64,000 bases of DNA from an uncultured Flavobacteriales bacterium (GCA_905479325.1 CAJQLW010000039.1:1-64000), one strand, 5' to 3'; positions 9,364-19,586 are shown, counted from the stretch's first letter. The notes: generated from the letters alone by a model not told the origin. A program made the numbers and translations.

Positions 9364-9600
9364 ATGAGCACAGAACAAATTCAATCTAGAAAACGAAAAA
9401 TAGTTTCTACAATTCTGAATTCCAGTAAAAGCAACCTATTGAGTAAAATCGAAACACTTTTAGCTCAAAATCAACTTGACGAGGAGAAGCAACTAACTGA
9501 CCTAGAGAAACAAGAAATTTCAATTAGCAGGAAAGAAATAAGCTCAGGAAAGCTCTCGGAATGGAAGGATGTTAAAAATAGGCTAGCTTCTGAAGTATGA
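9364..9600 (+). CDS. putative antitoxin of a ParDE/RelBE-type module
   Basis: This is a small 78-residue charged, helical protein with no recognised DNA-binding motif. It resembles short antitoxin-side proteins of Bacteroidota ParDE/RelBE addiction modules, which are rich in Lys, Glu and Ser and end close to the toxin start. Its stop overlaps the ATG of the next gene (ATGA), which encodes a ParE/RelE-type toxin, now frameshifted. The identity rests mainly on that context. Confidence 0.6.
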   Translation: MSTEQIQSRKRKIVSTILNSSKSNLLSKIETLLAQNQLDEEKQLTDLEKQEISISRKEISSGKLSEWKDVKNRLASEV

Positions 9601-9915
9601 AAATTGTGCTTTCTAGCTATGCCGAATTTAAGCTAGGTAGACTAATAAACTATCTGCAGCGAAAGTGGAATGCAGAACTAGCTAAAAAGTACTTAGAGGA
9701 AATAGATGCTACCTTATTACTTATTACTTATTTCTAATTTTCCTGAAATGTTCCCTACCTATGAAGAAGATACAGAAATTAGAAAAGCCGTGATTAGCAA
9801 GCATAACTCCGTTTTATATGAAATAAAAGATGATCTAATTTTTGTACTCACTTTTTCTGATAACCGTCAGAAAAAAGAATCAGTGATGAAAGAATTGAAA
9901 AAATACCTGAACTAA
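9597..9915 (+). pseudogene. ParE/RelE-type toxin, frameshifted by a 7-bp tandem duplication
   Basis: The ATG at 9597 overlaps the antitoxin stop. The frame reads MKIVLSSYAEFKLGRLINYL and continues to DATLLLITYF, then stops at 9735-9737. A second frame beginning in this region carries the rest (SNFPEMFPTYEEDTEIRKA and on to KKYLN, stop ending 9915). TTATTAC is present twice in tandem at 9714-9720 and 9721-9727. Removing one copy joins the frames as DATLLLISNFPEMF and gives a 103-residue protein, the normal size for this toxin family (FP motif, then the R-K core strand). As written, only a truncated and presumably inactive toxin is made. Confidence 0.82.
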
Positions 9916-9920
9916 TCGGC

Positions 9921-10946
9921 ATGCAAAATAAAAGTTTCAAACGTAAAAAAGTAGCTCAACCAAACGTAAAAACCTTGGCTGACGCTATTTTGGCGGGAAA
10001 CTTTACTGCACTGAGCAAGGGAATTACCCTTTGCGAAAGTAAAAAAGTTGAAGATCGGAAATTGGCGAACGAGCTCATTAAAATTTGCTTGCCCCATTCT
10101 GGTAACTCAATTCGAATAGGAATTACGGGTGTGCCCGGCGTAGGCAAAAGCACCTTTATTGAAAGTTTTGGCATTTATTTAATTGAAAAACAACATAAAA
10201 AAGTTGCGGTTTTAGCCGTAGACCCTAGCTCAAAACGATCTAGGGGAAGTATTTTGGGCGACAAAACAAGAATGAACGAATTGAGTGTGCATCCAAAGGC
10301 CTTCATTCGACCTAGCCCAAGTTCGGGTTCTTTAGGCGGAGTTACGCACCACAGCAGAGAAAGTATTATTTTATGCGAAGCCGCCGGCTTCGATACCATT
10401 ATTGTAGAAACGGTAGGCGTTGGACAGTCGGAAATTGAGGTAAAGGAAATGACCGATTTCTTTCTGCTTTTGATGCTAGCTGGCGCAGGAGACGAACTAC
10501 AAGGAATTAAGCGCGGCATTATGGAAATGGCCGATGGAATGCTCATTAACAAAGCCGATGGCGAAAACTTGCTGAATGCGAAACGCGCCAAAAGAGAGTA
10601 CCAAAATGCACTTCATTTGTTTCCTGCTGCAGAAAGTGGCTCCTCTCCGAAGGTAGAAATTTGCTCTGCGTTACAAGCCTTTCATTTAGAAAAAGCTTGG
10701 AGCTTGATTGAAAACTACTTAAACATTACTCAGCAGAATGGTTATTTCGAAAAACAGCGACAAGGACAACTAAAAGCGTGGTTTAACAAGAGTATTCAAG
10801 AACAAGTAAATGTTCGATTATTTGGCAACACGGCGGTGAAAGAAAAAATTAGCCTTTTAGAACAGCAAGTTGAACAACGAAATATTTCTCCTACAGAAGC
10901 GGCAGAACAGGTGTTTGAAGAGTTTCTGCGGACGTTGCCTAGATAA
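9921..10946 (+). CDS. meaB: methylmalonyl-CoA mutase-associated GTPase MeaB
   Basis: This is a 341-residue G3E-type GTPase that protects and reactivates B12-dependent methylmalonyl-CoA mutase. Visible motifs are the P-loop GITGVPGVGKSTF (about residues 75-87), AVDPSSKRSRGSILGDKTRM, VETVGVGQSE, and the base-specifying NKAD. The C-terminal dimerisation arm is helical. The mutase genes are not in this window. A biotin carboxylase that could serve propionyl-CoA carboxylase is at 33.7-35.2 kb. The start ATG is 6 bp after the toxin stop. Confidence 0.93.
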   Translation: MQNKSFKRKKVAQPNVKTLADAILAGNFTALSKGITLCESKKVEDRKLANELIKICLPHSGNSIRIGITGVPGVGKSTFIESFGIYLIEKQHKKVAVLAVDPSSKRSRGSILGDKTRMNELSVHPKAFIRPSPSSGSLGGVTHHSRESIILCEAAGFDTIIVETVGVGQSEIEVKEMTDFFLLLMLAGAGDELQGIKRGIMEMADGMLINKADGENLLNAKRAKREYQNALHLFPAAESGSSPKVEICSALQAFHLEKAWSLIENYLNITQQNGYFEKQRQGQLKAWFNKSIQEQVNVRLFGNTAVKEKISLLEQQVEQRNISPTEAAEQVFEEFLRTLPR

Positions 10947-11246
10947 AGGATGAAAGACAAAAGATTAAAGATTTAACTGTTGTCTGATTTAACCATCTGA
11001 GGCATTATATCATTTTAGGCACTTTTTGAAGCCCGCAGATTACGCTAATTGTCGCAGATTTTTTTCGTGTTTAACTAATTAAAGCATTACACCATTTTAG
11101 GCATTTTTTATGCAACCCATACTTTAATTGCTGAACCCCCTAAATTTACGCCTTTCAAATTTCCAAACCCACATTTCCAACTTTAAGTACTCCCAACTCC
11201 AAGTACTCTTAACTTTAAATACTACCAACGCTAACGTCTCTCAACG
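10947..11246. repeat. intergenic region with imperfect direct repeats
   Basis: This 300-bp space between meaB and the BspA-like gene has no credible gene. It holds a 16-bp imperfect direct repeat (GCATTATATCATTTTA at 11003, GCATTACACCATTTTA at 11085). Between the copies lie two CGCAGATT units (11035-11042 and 11054-11061) in a CCGCAGATTACGCTAATTGTCGCAGATT context, a type of sequence common between Bacteroidota genes. From about 11150 it turns into degenerate CCAAGTACTC phrases that also occur on the other side of the BspA-like gene near 13080-13130. Confidence 0.55.
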
Positions 11247-12998
11247 TTACTGCACCATTAGTTTTTGAGTTTGAGTAGCCAATCTTACTAAATAGACACC
11301 CGACTTATAGCCACTAAAATCTACTTGTTGTTTTTGATTTTGTACCATGGTGCTATACACCAATTGCCCTTGCATGTTGTAAATGAATAATTCTTGCTGT
11401 TATATATTGCCTGCCATTGTTTCAATAAAAATTTTACCACTGGTTGGGTTTGGATATATTTTAAAAGACGCGTGTTCTTGCTGTACTTCTTCATCTATTC
11501 CAACACCTAAACAATTTAGGGTATCACCAGAAAATACCCACCCATTAGCTATCAAAAGATTCCTTGCACTGTCAGACGCACAATAACGTAGACTATCTAC
11601 CCCTAAATAAACGTTATTTAAGTGACTCCTTACCTGCCAAGAGATTAGGGTGCTATCGTAATTCTCAACACTCATACCACTGTAAATCAGCATGAAGTTA
11701 GAGTTTTGCATATTTGATATATCCCAGTTCCCTAAATTCTGATTGAACGTACTAGCGCCTTCAAACAACCTTGCTGTTGTAATTAAGGTCGATGTGTTCC
11801 AATTACTTAATGGCTGATTAAATTGACTTGCCCTACTAAACATATAGAACATGCTAGTTACCGAAGAAACATCCCAATTATTTACAGGTTGATTAAACTG
11901 TTTTGCATTGTAAAACATAAAATGCATGTAATTGCTTGAAGAAACATCCCAATTATTCAATGGCTGATTAAAAATAGAATCATTCATAAACATGCCACCG
12001 AAATTTTGAACTGATGACACATCCCAGCTATTTAACGGTTGATTAAATCTCGATCCTCTACACATGAAGTTCATGTTAGTTACTGATGAGACGTTCCAAT
12101 TATTTAAGGGTTGATTAAATACCATATTTCCTGAATCACTCCAAAACATGCCACTCATATCAATCACTGAAGACACATCCCAACTATTTAAAGGATTATT
12201 GAATGATGTTGCGTTACGAAACATCTCATTCATAAACCGGACAGAATCCGTTAGCCAATTACCAATTGGTTGATTAAAAAGTGCAGCGTTAGCAAACATT
12301 CTGCTCGAAGTAACTAATGATGAAACATCCCAATTACTCAAGGGCTGATTAAACTGAGACGCACCGTCAAACATAGCGACCATATTTTCAGCTGAAGATA
12401 CATCCCAGTTATTTAAAGGCTGATTGAACGAGGTAGCATCTTTGAACATTCTTTCGAAATCTATGATTGATGAAACATCCCAATTGTCTAAATTTCCATT
12501 GAATTTGCCGGTTGACTCAAACATCCCGCTTAAATGAGTCGCGTTAGTCAAATTAGGCGAATCAACAGCACCATACTCCAAACTATCACAGTCAAAGAAT
12601 GCATCTATTAGTGTCGACCAAGGTTGATTGCCCCACTGTTGAATAGCAACAATCTTATCCTTATCTCTCGTACTACCAAACAGCGAATTATCTTCACCAA
12701 ATAAGGGTCTCGGAAACGTTCCACGAATTCTAATTGTAAAAGTTCCCGTATCCGGATATTGGTGAGTAATTGAACTAAACACTCACGATGTATCAAATAT
12801 CCCATCATTGTCCCAATCTACATCAAAATCAAACGGCAAGAAAACTTGTGTTCTAATTGTTATAGAACTATCATTGGAAATTCCTGGATTATAGGTTCTC
12901 CAAGTGAATACAAAATCTGTAGAGTCTTTTTGACTAAATAAGTCAACAGATCCCGCCAACAGAAATAATAAAAAAAAGAACTGAATTTTAAATTGCAT
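11247..12998 (-). pseudogene. BspA-like (DUF285) T9SS surface protein with two in-frame stops
   Basis: One 584-codon frame runs from ATG 12998 to TAA 11247. It starts with a signal peptide (MQFKIQFFFLLFLLAGSV, ending FSQ) and then a conserved DVDWDNDGIFD segment. A TGA follows at 12783-12785. Next come about eleven 25-residue DUF285 repeats of the form FNQPLNNWDVSS....MF, then a T9SS sorting domain beginning KIYPNPTSGKIFIE. A TAA at 11400-11402 interrupts that domain, but the same frame continues with QELFIYNMQGQLVY and SGYKSGVYLVRL to the true end. No frameshift is needed. The family is found in secreted adhesin-like proteins. With both stops, neither the signal-bearing nor the sorting part can join the repeats. 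Confidence 0.85.
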
Positions 12999-13111
12999 AG
13001 TAACCGTTTGAAAATGAAAGGTACTAAAAATGCACTTCAATTTCAATACTAAGTAACAACCAGTTTTCTTGATGCTCTGCATACTTCCCCAATCCAAGTA
13101 CTCCAAGTACT

Positions 13112-14017
13112 TTACGTACTTCCAATCTCCTTATACTCCTTGTACAAATGATGAATGATACCGTCTACCAAGCCGACCTTAGGAACGATAACCCCTTCGC
13201 AGCCGCTTTTCGATAAAGCAAAAACAAACAACTCAGTTGCCGGCACAATTACATCGGCACGGTCCGGTCGGAGTCCTAATTTTGAGATTTTCTCATCGAA
13301 AGAAAGCTCCTTTAAGCGTTGAAGCCATTTTTTTGTAGCCAAGGTTGGCAGCACTTCCATTTCTTTCCGCAGCGTTAACTTAAAGAGTGTATTAATGTTA
13401 CCCCCTGAACCAATGATGTTTTTTGGCTTGTATTGCTTTTTTATATCAATTAACCAATCCGCTAATTCCTTCCAAGTGGTTTCTGAAACCAAATCGTCTT
13501 TCAAACGAATGGTACCAATGTTAAACGATTTGGCCTCTACCTTTTGCCCTTCTTTAAACAAGGTTAACTCGGTACTTCCGCCTCCAACATCCATGTACAA
13601 GAATGCCTCGTTTTCATCTAATTTTTCTGCCACATGGTTCTCAAAAATTAGCCCTGCTTCCTCGTCTCCGGTAATCAGCTCTATGTCTAAACCCGACTTT
13701 TTCTTTACCGCTCTCAGCACGTCTTCTCTATTTATTGCATCGCGCATGGCGGAAGTTGCGCAAATTCTATATTTTTTTACGTTGAACGCCAACATTAAAT
13801 GTTTGAAGGCGAGCATTGCCTCAGAAAGTTCTTCTATTTTATGTTGCTGAATTGGCCGCTGATGAAAAGAGTCTTCTCCCAACCGAATGGGCAAACGAAT
13901 TAAGGAAGCTTTTTTAAAAACCGGTCCAAATTCTGTTTCAAATACATACCCAAAAAACAATCGAACCGCATTGGAACCAATATCTACCGCAGCAAATCGC
14001 AAACTCTTGTCCATCAT
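13112..14017 (-). CDS. Ppx/GppA family exopolyphosphatase
   Basis: This is a 301-residue member of the ASKHA fold phosphatases that degrade inorganic polyphosphate or pppGpp. The phosphate-binding motifs are VDIGSNAVRL (near the N-terminus), DVGGGSTELTLF, and GSGGNINTL. It is the short form, with only the two core domains and no C-terminal HD-like extension found in E. coli Ppx (513 residues). It lies 11 bp after polyphosphate kinase on the same strand, so synthesis and breakdown of polyP are encoded together. I leave the symbol open because Ppx and GppA are not separable here. Confidence 0.9.
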   Translation of the reverse strand: MMDKSLRFAAVDIGSNAVRLFFGYVFETEFGPVFKKASLIRLPIRLGEDSFHQRPIQQHKIEELSEAMLAFKHLMLAFNVKKYRICATSAMRDAINREDVLRAVKKKSGLDIELITGDEEAGLIFENHVAEKLDENEAFLYMDVGGGSTELTLFKEGQKVEAKSFNIGTIRLKDDLVSETTWKELADWLIDIKKQYKPKNIIGSGGNINTLFKLTLRKEMEVLPTLATKKWLQRLKELSFDEKISKLGLRPDRADVIVPATELFVFALSKSGCEGVIVPKVGLVDGIIHHLYKEYKEIGST

Positions 14018-14028
14018 AATAAACGAAT

Positions 14029-16116
14029 TTACTGTTTTTTAGCTTCCATTTTCTTCAATTGATTTGAGAAGTAGTCGTAAATCGCATATTGTGATCGAAC
14101 TGGCGTATCGTCTGTCTTCACATATTCGTTCGACAATGTTGCATTCCACTTTCTCGCCTTGGTGTTATCAGCAAATTGAAAATCAATTACTTTCGACAAC
14201 ATTTTCTTAATATTTTCGTCTAAAATAGGCGTCATCACTTCTACCCTTCGGTCTAAGTTTCTTCGCATCCAATCAGAAGAACCTAAGTACACCATTTCCT
14301 CACCACCATTACAGAATACAACCAGTCGAGCATGTTCCAGCAATCGATCTACAATAGAAATTGCCTCAATGTTTTCGCTCATGCCTTCAATTCCGTTGAT
14401 CACAGAATTTACACTTCGGGCAATAATTTTAATTTTCACTCCAGCCTTACTTGCTTCGTAAATTTTCTTAGCCATTTTACGATCGTGCAAGTTGTTTACC
14501 TTAATAATAACGTAGGCCTCTTTGCCAGCTTTGGCATTGTTCATTTCGTTATCTATAAATTTTACAAACCTTCGGCGTGCATTAAACGGCGCTACAATTA
14601 AGTGCTTGAATTGATAGCGCTTGTAATTGTCTTTAAAGAAGCTAAAAATTTTATTTACCTCATCGCTGATCTCTTCCCTGCATGTTAGTAGGGAGTGATC
14701 GCAGTAAACTCTTGCTGTATTTTCATGAAAATTTCCGGTTCCAATGTGGCAATACCGAACAGATTTACCGTTCTCTTTCCGCTTTATTACCAAAAGCTTG
14801 GTATGTACCTTCAGGCCCGGTGCACCAAAAATCACCTTCACCCCTTCGTCTTGCAACTCATCGGTGTAGTTCATGTTCGACTCTTCATCAAAACGCGCCT
14901 TAAGCTCCATTACCACCGTAACTCTTTTTCCATTTCTTGCCGCATTGATTAACGAGTGAATTACTTTTGAATTTTTACTCACCAAACGGTAAATGGTAAT
15001 TTTTATGGAAGTAACCGCCGGATCAATCGCTGCTTCTCGCATTAAATCAATTACATGACGGTACGATTGGTACGGGTAGCTCAGTAAAATATCTTGCTTT
15101 CGAATTTCTTCGAACACGCTCACCTTGCCTTGTAAAATAGGGTGCGCCAAAGGTGGCATGCTTTTATAACGCAATGCTGAAGATCCAATTTTTGGAAAAT
15201 TCATGTAATCTTTAAAGTTGTGGTATCGACCACCCGGAACAAGTAAATCATCATCTTCTAGTCCCACTTTGTTGATGATAAACTTTAGAAGATCTGCGTC
15301 CATTTCTGCATCGTGAATCAATCGAACTGGATCGCCTTTTTTTCTATTTTTCAACCCTTCAGATAACTTTTCAATAAATCCCGTGGTTACATCATCTTCA
15401 ATATCCAGCTCAGCGTCGCGCGTTATTTTTATGGTATATGCCTCAATGCTGTTGTAGTGAAAAATGGCAAAAATATCTGGCAAACAGGTTCTAATTATGT
15501 CATCTAACAACACCACATTCTTGGTTCCGTCTTCTTCGTTCAACACAAAAAATCGGCTCACAATGGCAGTCGGAATTTCAATTAAAGCATACTTTACCTC
15601 AACTTCAACCTCTTCTTCAATTTTGCAAAGCTTTACTGCTAAATACACCGCTTTTCCGTTTAGCTCAGGTAAACTTCTCTCTTCAGAAAGCATGAGCGGA
15701 ACCAAAGCAGCCTGCACAGTAGATTCAAAATAATCTTTCACCTTTAGCATTTGGTCGTCGTTCAGTTCTTTTTCGTTTAAGAAGTAAATCCGTTCCTTCT
15801 CCAATTCATATTTTACGGCTAAGTAGGCCTTTTCAAACCTATTTTGCAACTCCTGATTCTTTTTAGAAATGGTCATGAACGTTTCCGCCGGATCGTAATC
15901 CAACATCTCTTTTTCCTTCTCCGAAAGGTCTAGCATTTTCTGCACCGTTGGTACTCGAACACGGAAAAACTCATCTAAATTAGTGGAGAAAATTCCGAGA
16001 AATTTCAAGCGCTCCAAAATTGGAACAGACTTATCCTCTGCCTCTTGCAACACCCTCTCATTAAAGGACAGCCAGCTGATTTCACGGTCATGAAAAACGT
16101 AATTCTTATTGCTCAT
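14029..16116 (-). CDS. ppk1: polyphosphate kinase 1
   Basis: This is a 695-residue RNA-degradosome-type polyphosphate kinase that reversibly polymerises the gamma phosphate of ATP. The N-terminal domain begins DREISWLSFNERVLQEA. The two phospholipase D-like catalytic domains carry the autophosphorylated His in KVHTKLLVIKR, the following YCHIGTGNFHENTARVYCD, and the second conserved His in LLEHARLVVFC. All key residues are present and the length is normal. It is followed by the Ppx/GppA gene and separated from valS by about 60 bp. Confidence 0.95.
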   Translation of the reverse strand: MSNKNYVFHDREISWLSFNERVLQEAEDKSVPILERLKFLGIFSTNLDEFFRVRVPTVQKMLDLSEKEKEMLDYDPAETFMTISKKNQELQNRFEKAYLAVKYELEKERIYFLNEKELNDDQMLKVKDYFESTVQAALVPLMLSEERSLPELNGKAVYLAVKLCKIEEEVEVEVKYALIEIPTAIVSRFFVLNEEDGTKNVVLLDDIIRTCLPDIFAIFHYNSIEAYTIKITRDAELDIEDDVTTGFIEKLSEGLKNRKKGDPVRLIHDAEMDADLLKFIINKVGLEDDDLLVPGGRYHNFKDYMNFPKIGSSALRYKSMPPLAHPILQGKVSVFEEIRKQDILLSYPYQSYRHVIDLMREAAIDPAVTSIKITIYRLVSKNSKVIHSLINAARNGKRVTVVMELKARFDEESNMNYTDELQDEGVKVIFGAPGLKVHTKLLVIKRKENGKSVRYCHIGTGNFHENTARVYCDHSLLTCREEISDEVNKIFSFFKDNYKRYQFKHLIVAPFNARRRFVKFIDNEMNNAKAGKEAYVIIKVNNLHDRKMAKKIYEASKAGVKIKIIARSVNSVINGIEGMSENIEAISIVDRLLEHARLVVFCNGGEEMVYLGSSDWMRRNLDRRVEVMTPILDENIKKMLSKVIDFQFADNTKARKWNATLSNEYVKTDDTPVRSQYAIYDYFSNQLKKMEAKKQ

Positions 16117-16178
16117 ATCGCCAAAGATATAACATTGGAAATGATTCTATATTAAAAGAAAGTTAACAAGTAAGCAGG

Positions 16179-18803
16179 CTAAAAACTTGCCAACTGCTTT
16201 TTCAACAGGTCTATTTTCTCTTGTGCATCTGCCATTTTTTTGCGTTCAATGGCGACAATAGCTTCAGGTGCATTTGAAACAAAGCGCTCGTTCGACAATT
16301 TCTTTTCTACCGACTTTAAAAATCCTTCGTTGTAAGCAATTTCTTCTGTCAGCTTTTTCTTTTCTGCTTCCACATCAATTGCTCCACCACTTAAGGGAAT
16401 AAAGTATTCGTTACCTGCCAAAACAAAGCTTAAACTACCTTCTACCTTTTCAGCAACATAGTCAATTGAAGATAAATTTGTCAATTTACTTACTGCTCCA
16501 TCGAATCGCTTGTTGGCGGTTGTTGCAATTATTTTAAGCTCTAATTGTTCTTTAAAAGAGATGTTTTTGTCTTTTCGAATGGTTCGAATTTCTGAAATCA
16601 AACTCTTTGTTTGTTCAAACTCTTCTACCAATGCTTCCGTTTTGGTTTGTACCGGCCAGTGGTTCACCATTAAACTATCGCCATCTTCTCTTGCTTCAAT
16701 GTTTTGCCAAATTTCTTCTGTAATGAAGGGCATAAATGGACTTAATACGCGAAGAATATTCTCTAAATGAGCGATTACCTGTTGGTATGTTTTTCTGGCA
16801 AGTGGTTGCTCATAAGCTGGTTTCACTAGCTCTAGGTACCAAGAACAAAATTCATCCCATGTCAACTTATAGCCGGTCATTAATGCATCAGACATTCTGA
16901 ATTTGTCATAATTATCATTTAGCTCTACCAACGCCGTTTGAAAACGGTCTGTAAACCAAAGGTTGGCTTGCTCTGCCACGTCATCAACTTCAACTGTATC
17001 TGAAACTTCCCATCCTTTAATCAATCGGAAGGCGTTCCAAATTTTATTGGAGAAGTTTCTTCCTTGTTCGCAATAGCTCTCGTCAAACAATAAATCATTC
17101 CCAGCAGGTGAACTGAATAGCATACCCACTCTTACACCATCTGCGCTGTGCTTTTCAATCAGTTTAATTGGATCAGGCGAATTACCGAGCGATTTACTCA
17201 TTTTTCGTCGCTGCTTGTCGCGAACAATACCGGTGTAATACACATTTTTGAATGGCATTTCTCCTTTGTATTCATACCCAGCCATGATCATTCTGGCTAC
17301 CCAGAAAAACATAATTTCCGGCGCGGTAACCAAGTCGTTAGTAGGGTAATAATATTGTATTTCTTTATTGTCAGGGTTTTTAAATCCGTCGAATACAGAA
17401 ATGGGCCACAACCAAGAAGAGAACCACGTATCTAAAACGTCTTCATCTTGGCGCAAATCTTCAAGTGTAAGAGCAGTGTTTCCTGATTTTTCTTTTGCAA
17501 TTTCCAATGCTTTTTCAGCGGAATTTGCAATTGCAAAGTCAGATGGTCCTTCCCCATAATAATAGGCTGGAATTCTATGTCCCCACCACAATTGTCTAGA
17601 AATACACCAATCTTTGATGTTCTCCATCCAATGTTTGTAGGTATTTTTTGTGTTTTCTGGGTAAAAGTTGATGTCGCCATTCATTACATGGTCTAGAGCG
17701 GGCTTAGCCATTTCGCCCATTTTCATAAACCATTGTAACGATAATTTTGGTTCAATTACGGCATCGGTTCGTTCTGAAAATCCAACTTTGTTGGTTAGCT
17801 CCTCTACTTTGGTTAACCTTCCTTGCTCTTTTAAATCTTCTGCAATTTTCTTTCGCACCGCAAATCGATCTTCACCAATGTAAAATTGAGCTGCTTCTGA
17901 CAAGGTTCCATCGTCATTTAAAATATCGATAGAAGGTAAATTGTGCTTTAAGCCCAACTCGTAATCGTTAATATCATGTGCCGGAGTTACCTTTAAACAA
18001 CCTGTTCCAAACTCTAAATCGACATACTCATCTTCAATAATTGGAACCTCACGATTTACAATCGGTACAATAGCCTTCTTTCCTTTTAAGTGTACCCATC
18101 TTTCGTCGTTCGGATTGATACAGATGGCCGAATCGCCCAAAATAGTTTCCGGTCGTGTGGTGGCTATGGTCAATTTTTCATCGGAACCAACAATATCGTA
18201 CTCAACATAGTATAATTTCGATTGAACTTCTTTGTGAACTACTTCTTCATCAGAAAGGGCCGTTTGTGCTTTGGGATCCCAGTTCACCATTCGAACACCT
18301 TTGTAAATCAACCCCTTGTTAAACAAATCAACAAAAACGTCAATTACAGCATCGGACAAATCATCTTCTAAGGTAAAGCGCGTTCTTTCCCAATCGCATG
18401 AAGCACCTAAGCGTTTCAGTTGGCGTAAGATTGTACCGCCATATTCATCTGTCCACTTCCAAGCATGTTTTAAAAACTCTTCTCGCGTTAACTCACTCTT
18501 TTTTATTCCTCGCTCTTCTAGTCGTTTAACAACCTTCGCTTCAGTGGCAATGGATGCGTGATCTGTTCCTGGAACCCAACAGGTATTTTTGCCCAACAGC
18601 CTCGCTCTTCTTACTAAAACATCTTGAATGGTGTTGTTCAGCATGTGCCCCATGTGCAGCACTCCGGTAACATTTGGTGGAGGTATAACAATGGTATACG
18701 CCTCTCTCTCGTCAGGCTCTGAATGAAAGAAACCCTGCTCTTGCCATTTGTTGTAACAAGCTTCATCTTTCGCTAAATGATCGTAATTTTTGGGAAGTTC
18801 CAT
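16179..18803 (-). CDS. valS: valine--tRNA ligase
   Basis: This is an 874-residue class Ia aminoacyl-tRNA synthetase. The HIGH-type motif is HMGH in [16 protein letters not shown], and the KMSKS motif is intact in [14 protein letters not shown]. The editing (CP1) domain lies between them, including [15 protein letters not shown]-terminal coiled coil (about residues 810-870) ends the protein, as expected for ValS. Upstream is the repeat-bearing gap at 18804-19080; ppk1 follows downstream. Confidence 0.97.
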   Translation of the reverse strand: MELPKNYDHLAKDEACYNKWQEQGFFHSEPDEREAYTIVIPPPNVTGVLHMGHMLNNTIQDVLVRRARLLGKNTCWVPGTDHASIATEAKVVKRLEERGIKKSELTREEFLKHAWKWTDEYGGTILRQLKRLGASCDWERTRFTLEDDLSDAVIDVFVDLFNKGLIYKGVRMVNWDPKAQTALSDEEVVHKEVQSKLYYVEYDIVGSDEKLTIATTRPETILGDSAICINPNDERWVHLKGKKAIVPIVNREVPIIEDEYVDLEFGTGCLKVTPAHDINDYELGLKHNLPSIDILNDDGTLSEAAQFYIGEDRFAVRKKIAEDLKEQGRLTKVEELTNKVGFSERTDAVIEPKLSLQWFMKMGEMAKPALDHVMNGDINFYPENTKNTYKHWMENIKDWCISRQLWWGHRIPAYYYGEGPSDFAIANSAEKALEIAKEKSGNTALTLEDLRQDEDVLDTWFSSWLWPISVFDGFKNPDNKEIQYYYPTNDLVTAPEIMFFWVARMIMAGYEYKGEMPFKNVYYTGIVRDKQRRKMSKSLGNSPDPIKLIEKHSADGVRVGMLFSSPAGNDLLFDESYCEQGRNFSNKIWNAFRLIKGWEVSDTVEVDDVAEQANLWFTDRFQTALVELNDNYDKFRMSDALMTGYKLTWDEFCSWYLELVKPAYEQPLARKTYQQVIAHLENILRVLSPFMPFITEEIWQNIEAREDGDSLMVNHWPVQTKTEALVEEFEQTKSLISEIRTIRKDKNISFKEQLELKIIATTANKRFDGAVSKLTNLSSIDYVAEKVEGSLSFVLAGNEYFIPLSGGAIDVEAEKKKLTEEIAYNEGFLKSVEKKLSNERFVSNAPEAIVAIERKKMADAQEKIDLLKKQLASF

Positions 18804-18831
18804 GACTGTTTATTTGAATAGCGAAATTACC

Positions 18832-19003
18832 AATGTTGAATGTGGAATGAGGAATCAGAAATCAGAAATATCAAACAAAAATCATCTTAGTATTAAATTC
18901 AACAAGCGTTGACATGAGAAACCCTGAGGTGTGATTTAGCAATCAAATGTTCCTCTTTACGCATTCAACATTCCAAATTGAACATTCTACATTCTAGTTG
19001 TTA
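18832..19003. repeat. inverted pair of degenerate intergenic repeats
   Basis: The gap between the divergent valS and DUF1573 genes has AATGTTGAATGTGGAATGAGG near 18832-18852 and, near 18965-19000, the reverse-strand form of the same phrase (CATTCAACATTCC...AACATTCTACATTC). The phrases match the type seen at 3238-3365. Between the two copies the sequence is AT-rich and shows no gene. Confidence 0.5.
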
Positions 19004-19020
19004 AATATCTGTTAACAGCT

Positions 19021-19051
19021 TTTGCCTACCCTTTTTGTTTGTGTATCTTTG
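19021..19051 (+). promoter_or_regulatory. Bacteroidota sigma-ABfr promoter for the DUF1573 gene
   Basis: TTTG at 19021-19024 and TATCTTTG at 19044-19051 match the -33 TTTG and -7 TANNTTTG boxes exactly with a 19-bp spacer. The -7 box ends 29 bp before the ATG at 19081. This is the clearest full promoter in the window. Confidence 0.75.
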
Positions 19052-19080
19052 AATCGTATAAAACATAAAACAAAATCAAA

Positions 19081-19533
19081 ATGAAAAAATTAAGCGCAGT
19101 ATTAGGAATATTATTATTCTTTACAGTTGCAGTAAGTGCACAGGAGTCAGCGAAAGTAGAGTCAGCAGGTGGTGCAGAAATGACTTTTGACTCAGAAGTA
19201 ATAGATTATGGTACCATTGCTCAAAATGCTGATGGTCTTAGAACATTCAAATTCACAAATACAGGAAATGCTCCTTTAATTATTTCAAACGCAAAAGGTT
19301 CTTGTGGATGTACAGTTCCAACTTGGCCAAAGCAACCAATTAATCCAGGTGAGCAAGGTGAAATTAAAGTAAAATATGCTACCAACAGAGTTGGACCAAT
19401 CAACAAGTCGGTAACCGTTACTTCAAATGCAGCTACTCCAACTAAAGTGTTAAGAATTAAAGGAAACGTTTTAGCAAAAGAAACTAGTCCAGTATTAAAA
19501 GAAACGAACTTAGCACCAAAAGCGGTGAACTAA
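19081..19533 (+). CDS. DUF1573 domain secreted protein
   Basis: This is a 150-residue protein with a clear Sec signal peptide (residues 1-20, ending VSAQ) and one Ig-like DUF1573 domain. The domain shows TFDSEVIDYGTI, FKFTNTGNAPLII and the hallmark SCGCTVPTWPKQPI, then a GEIKVKY strand. DUF1573 proteins are abundant, exported and of unknown function in Bacteroidota. It has its own promoter (19021-19051) and a strong terminator (19553-19586), so it is a single-gene unit and likely highly expressed. Confidence 0.9.
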   Translation: MKKLSAVLGILLFFTVAVSAQESAKVESAGGAEMTFDSEVIDYGTIAQNADGLRTFKFTNTGNAPLIISNAKGSCGCTVPTWPKQPINPGEQGEIKVKYATNRVGPINKSVTVTSNAATPTKVLRIKGNVLAKETSPVLKETNLAPKAVN

Positions 19534-19552
19534 GTAAAGTAAAATTTTATAG

Positions 19553-19586
19553 AAAACTCCATCGGTAAATCGATGGAGTTTTTTTT
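19553..19586 (+). terminator. Rho-independent terminator after the DUF1573 gene
   Basis: A perfect 12-bp stem AAAACTCCATCG / CGATGGAGTTTT with loop GTAAAT is followed by a run of T to 19586. It starts 19 bp after the stop codon. Confidence 0.9.

Noticed and set aside
11247-12998. Alternative genetic code or systematic stop-codon readthrough as an explanation of the in-frame stops
   Set aside because: Both TAA and TGA are affected, and all other genes end normally at TAA, TAG or TGA, so a code change does not fit.
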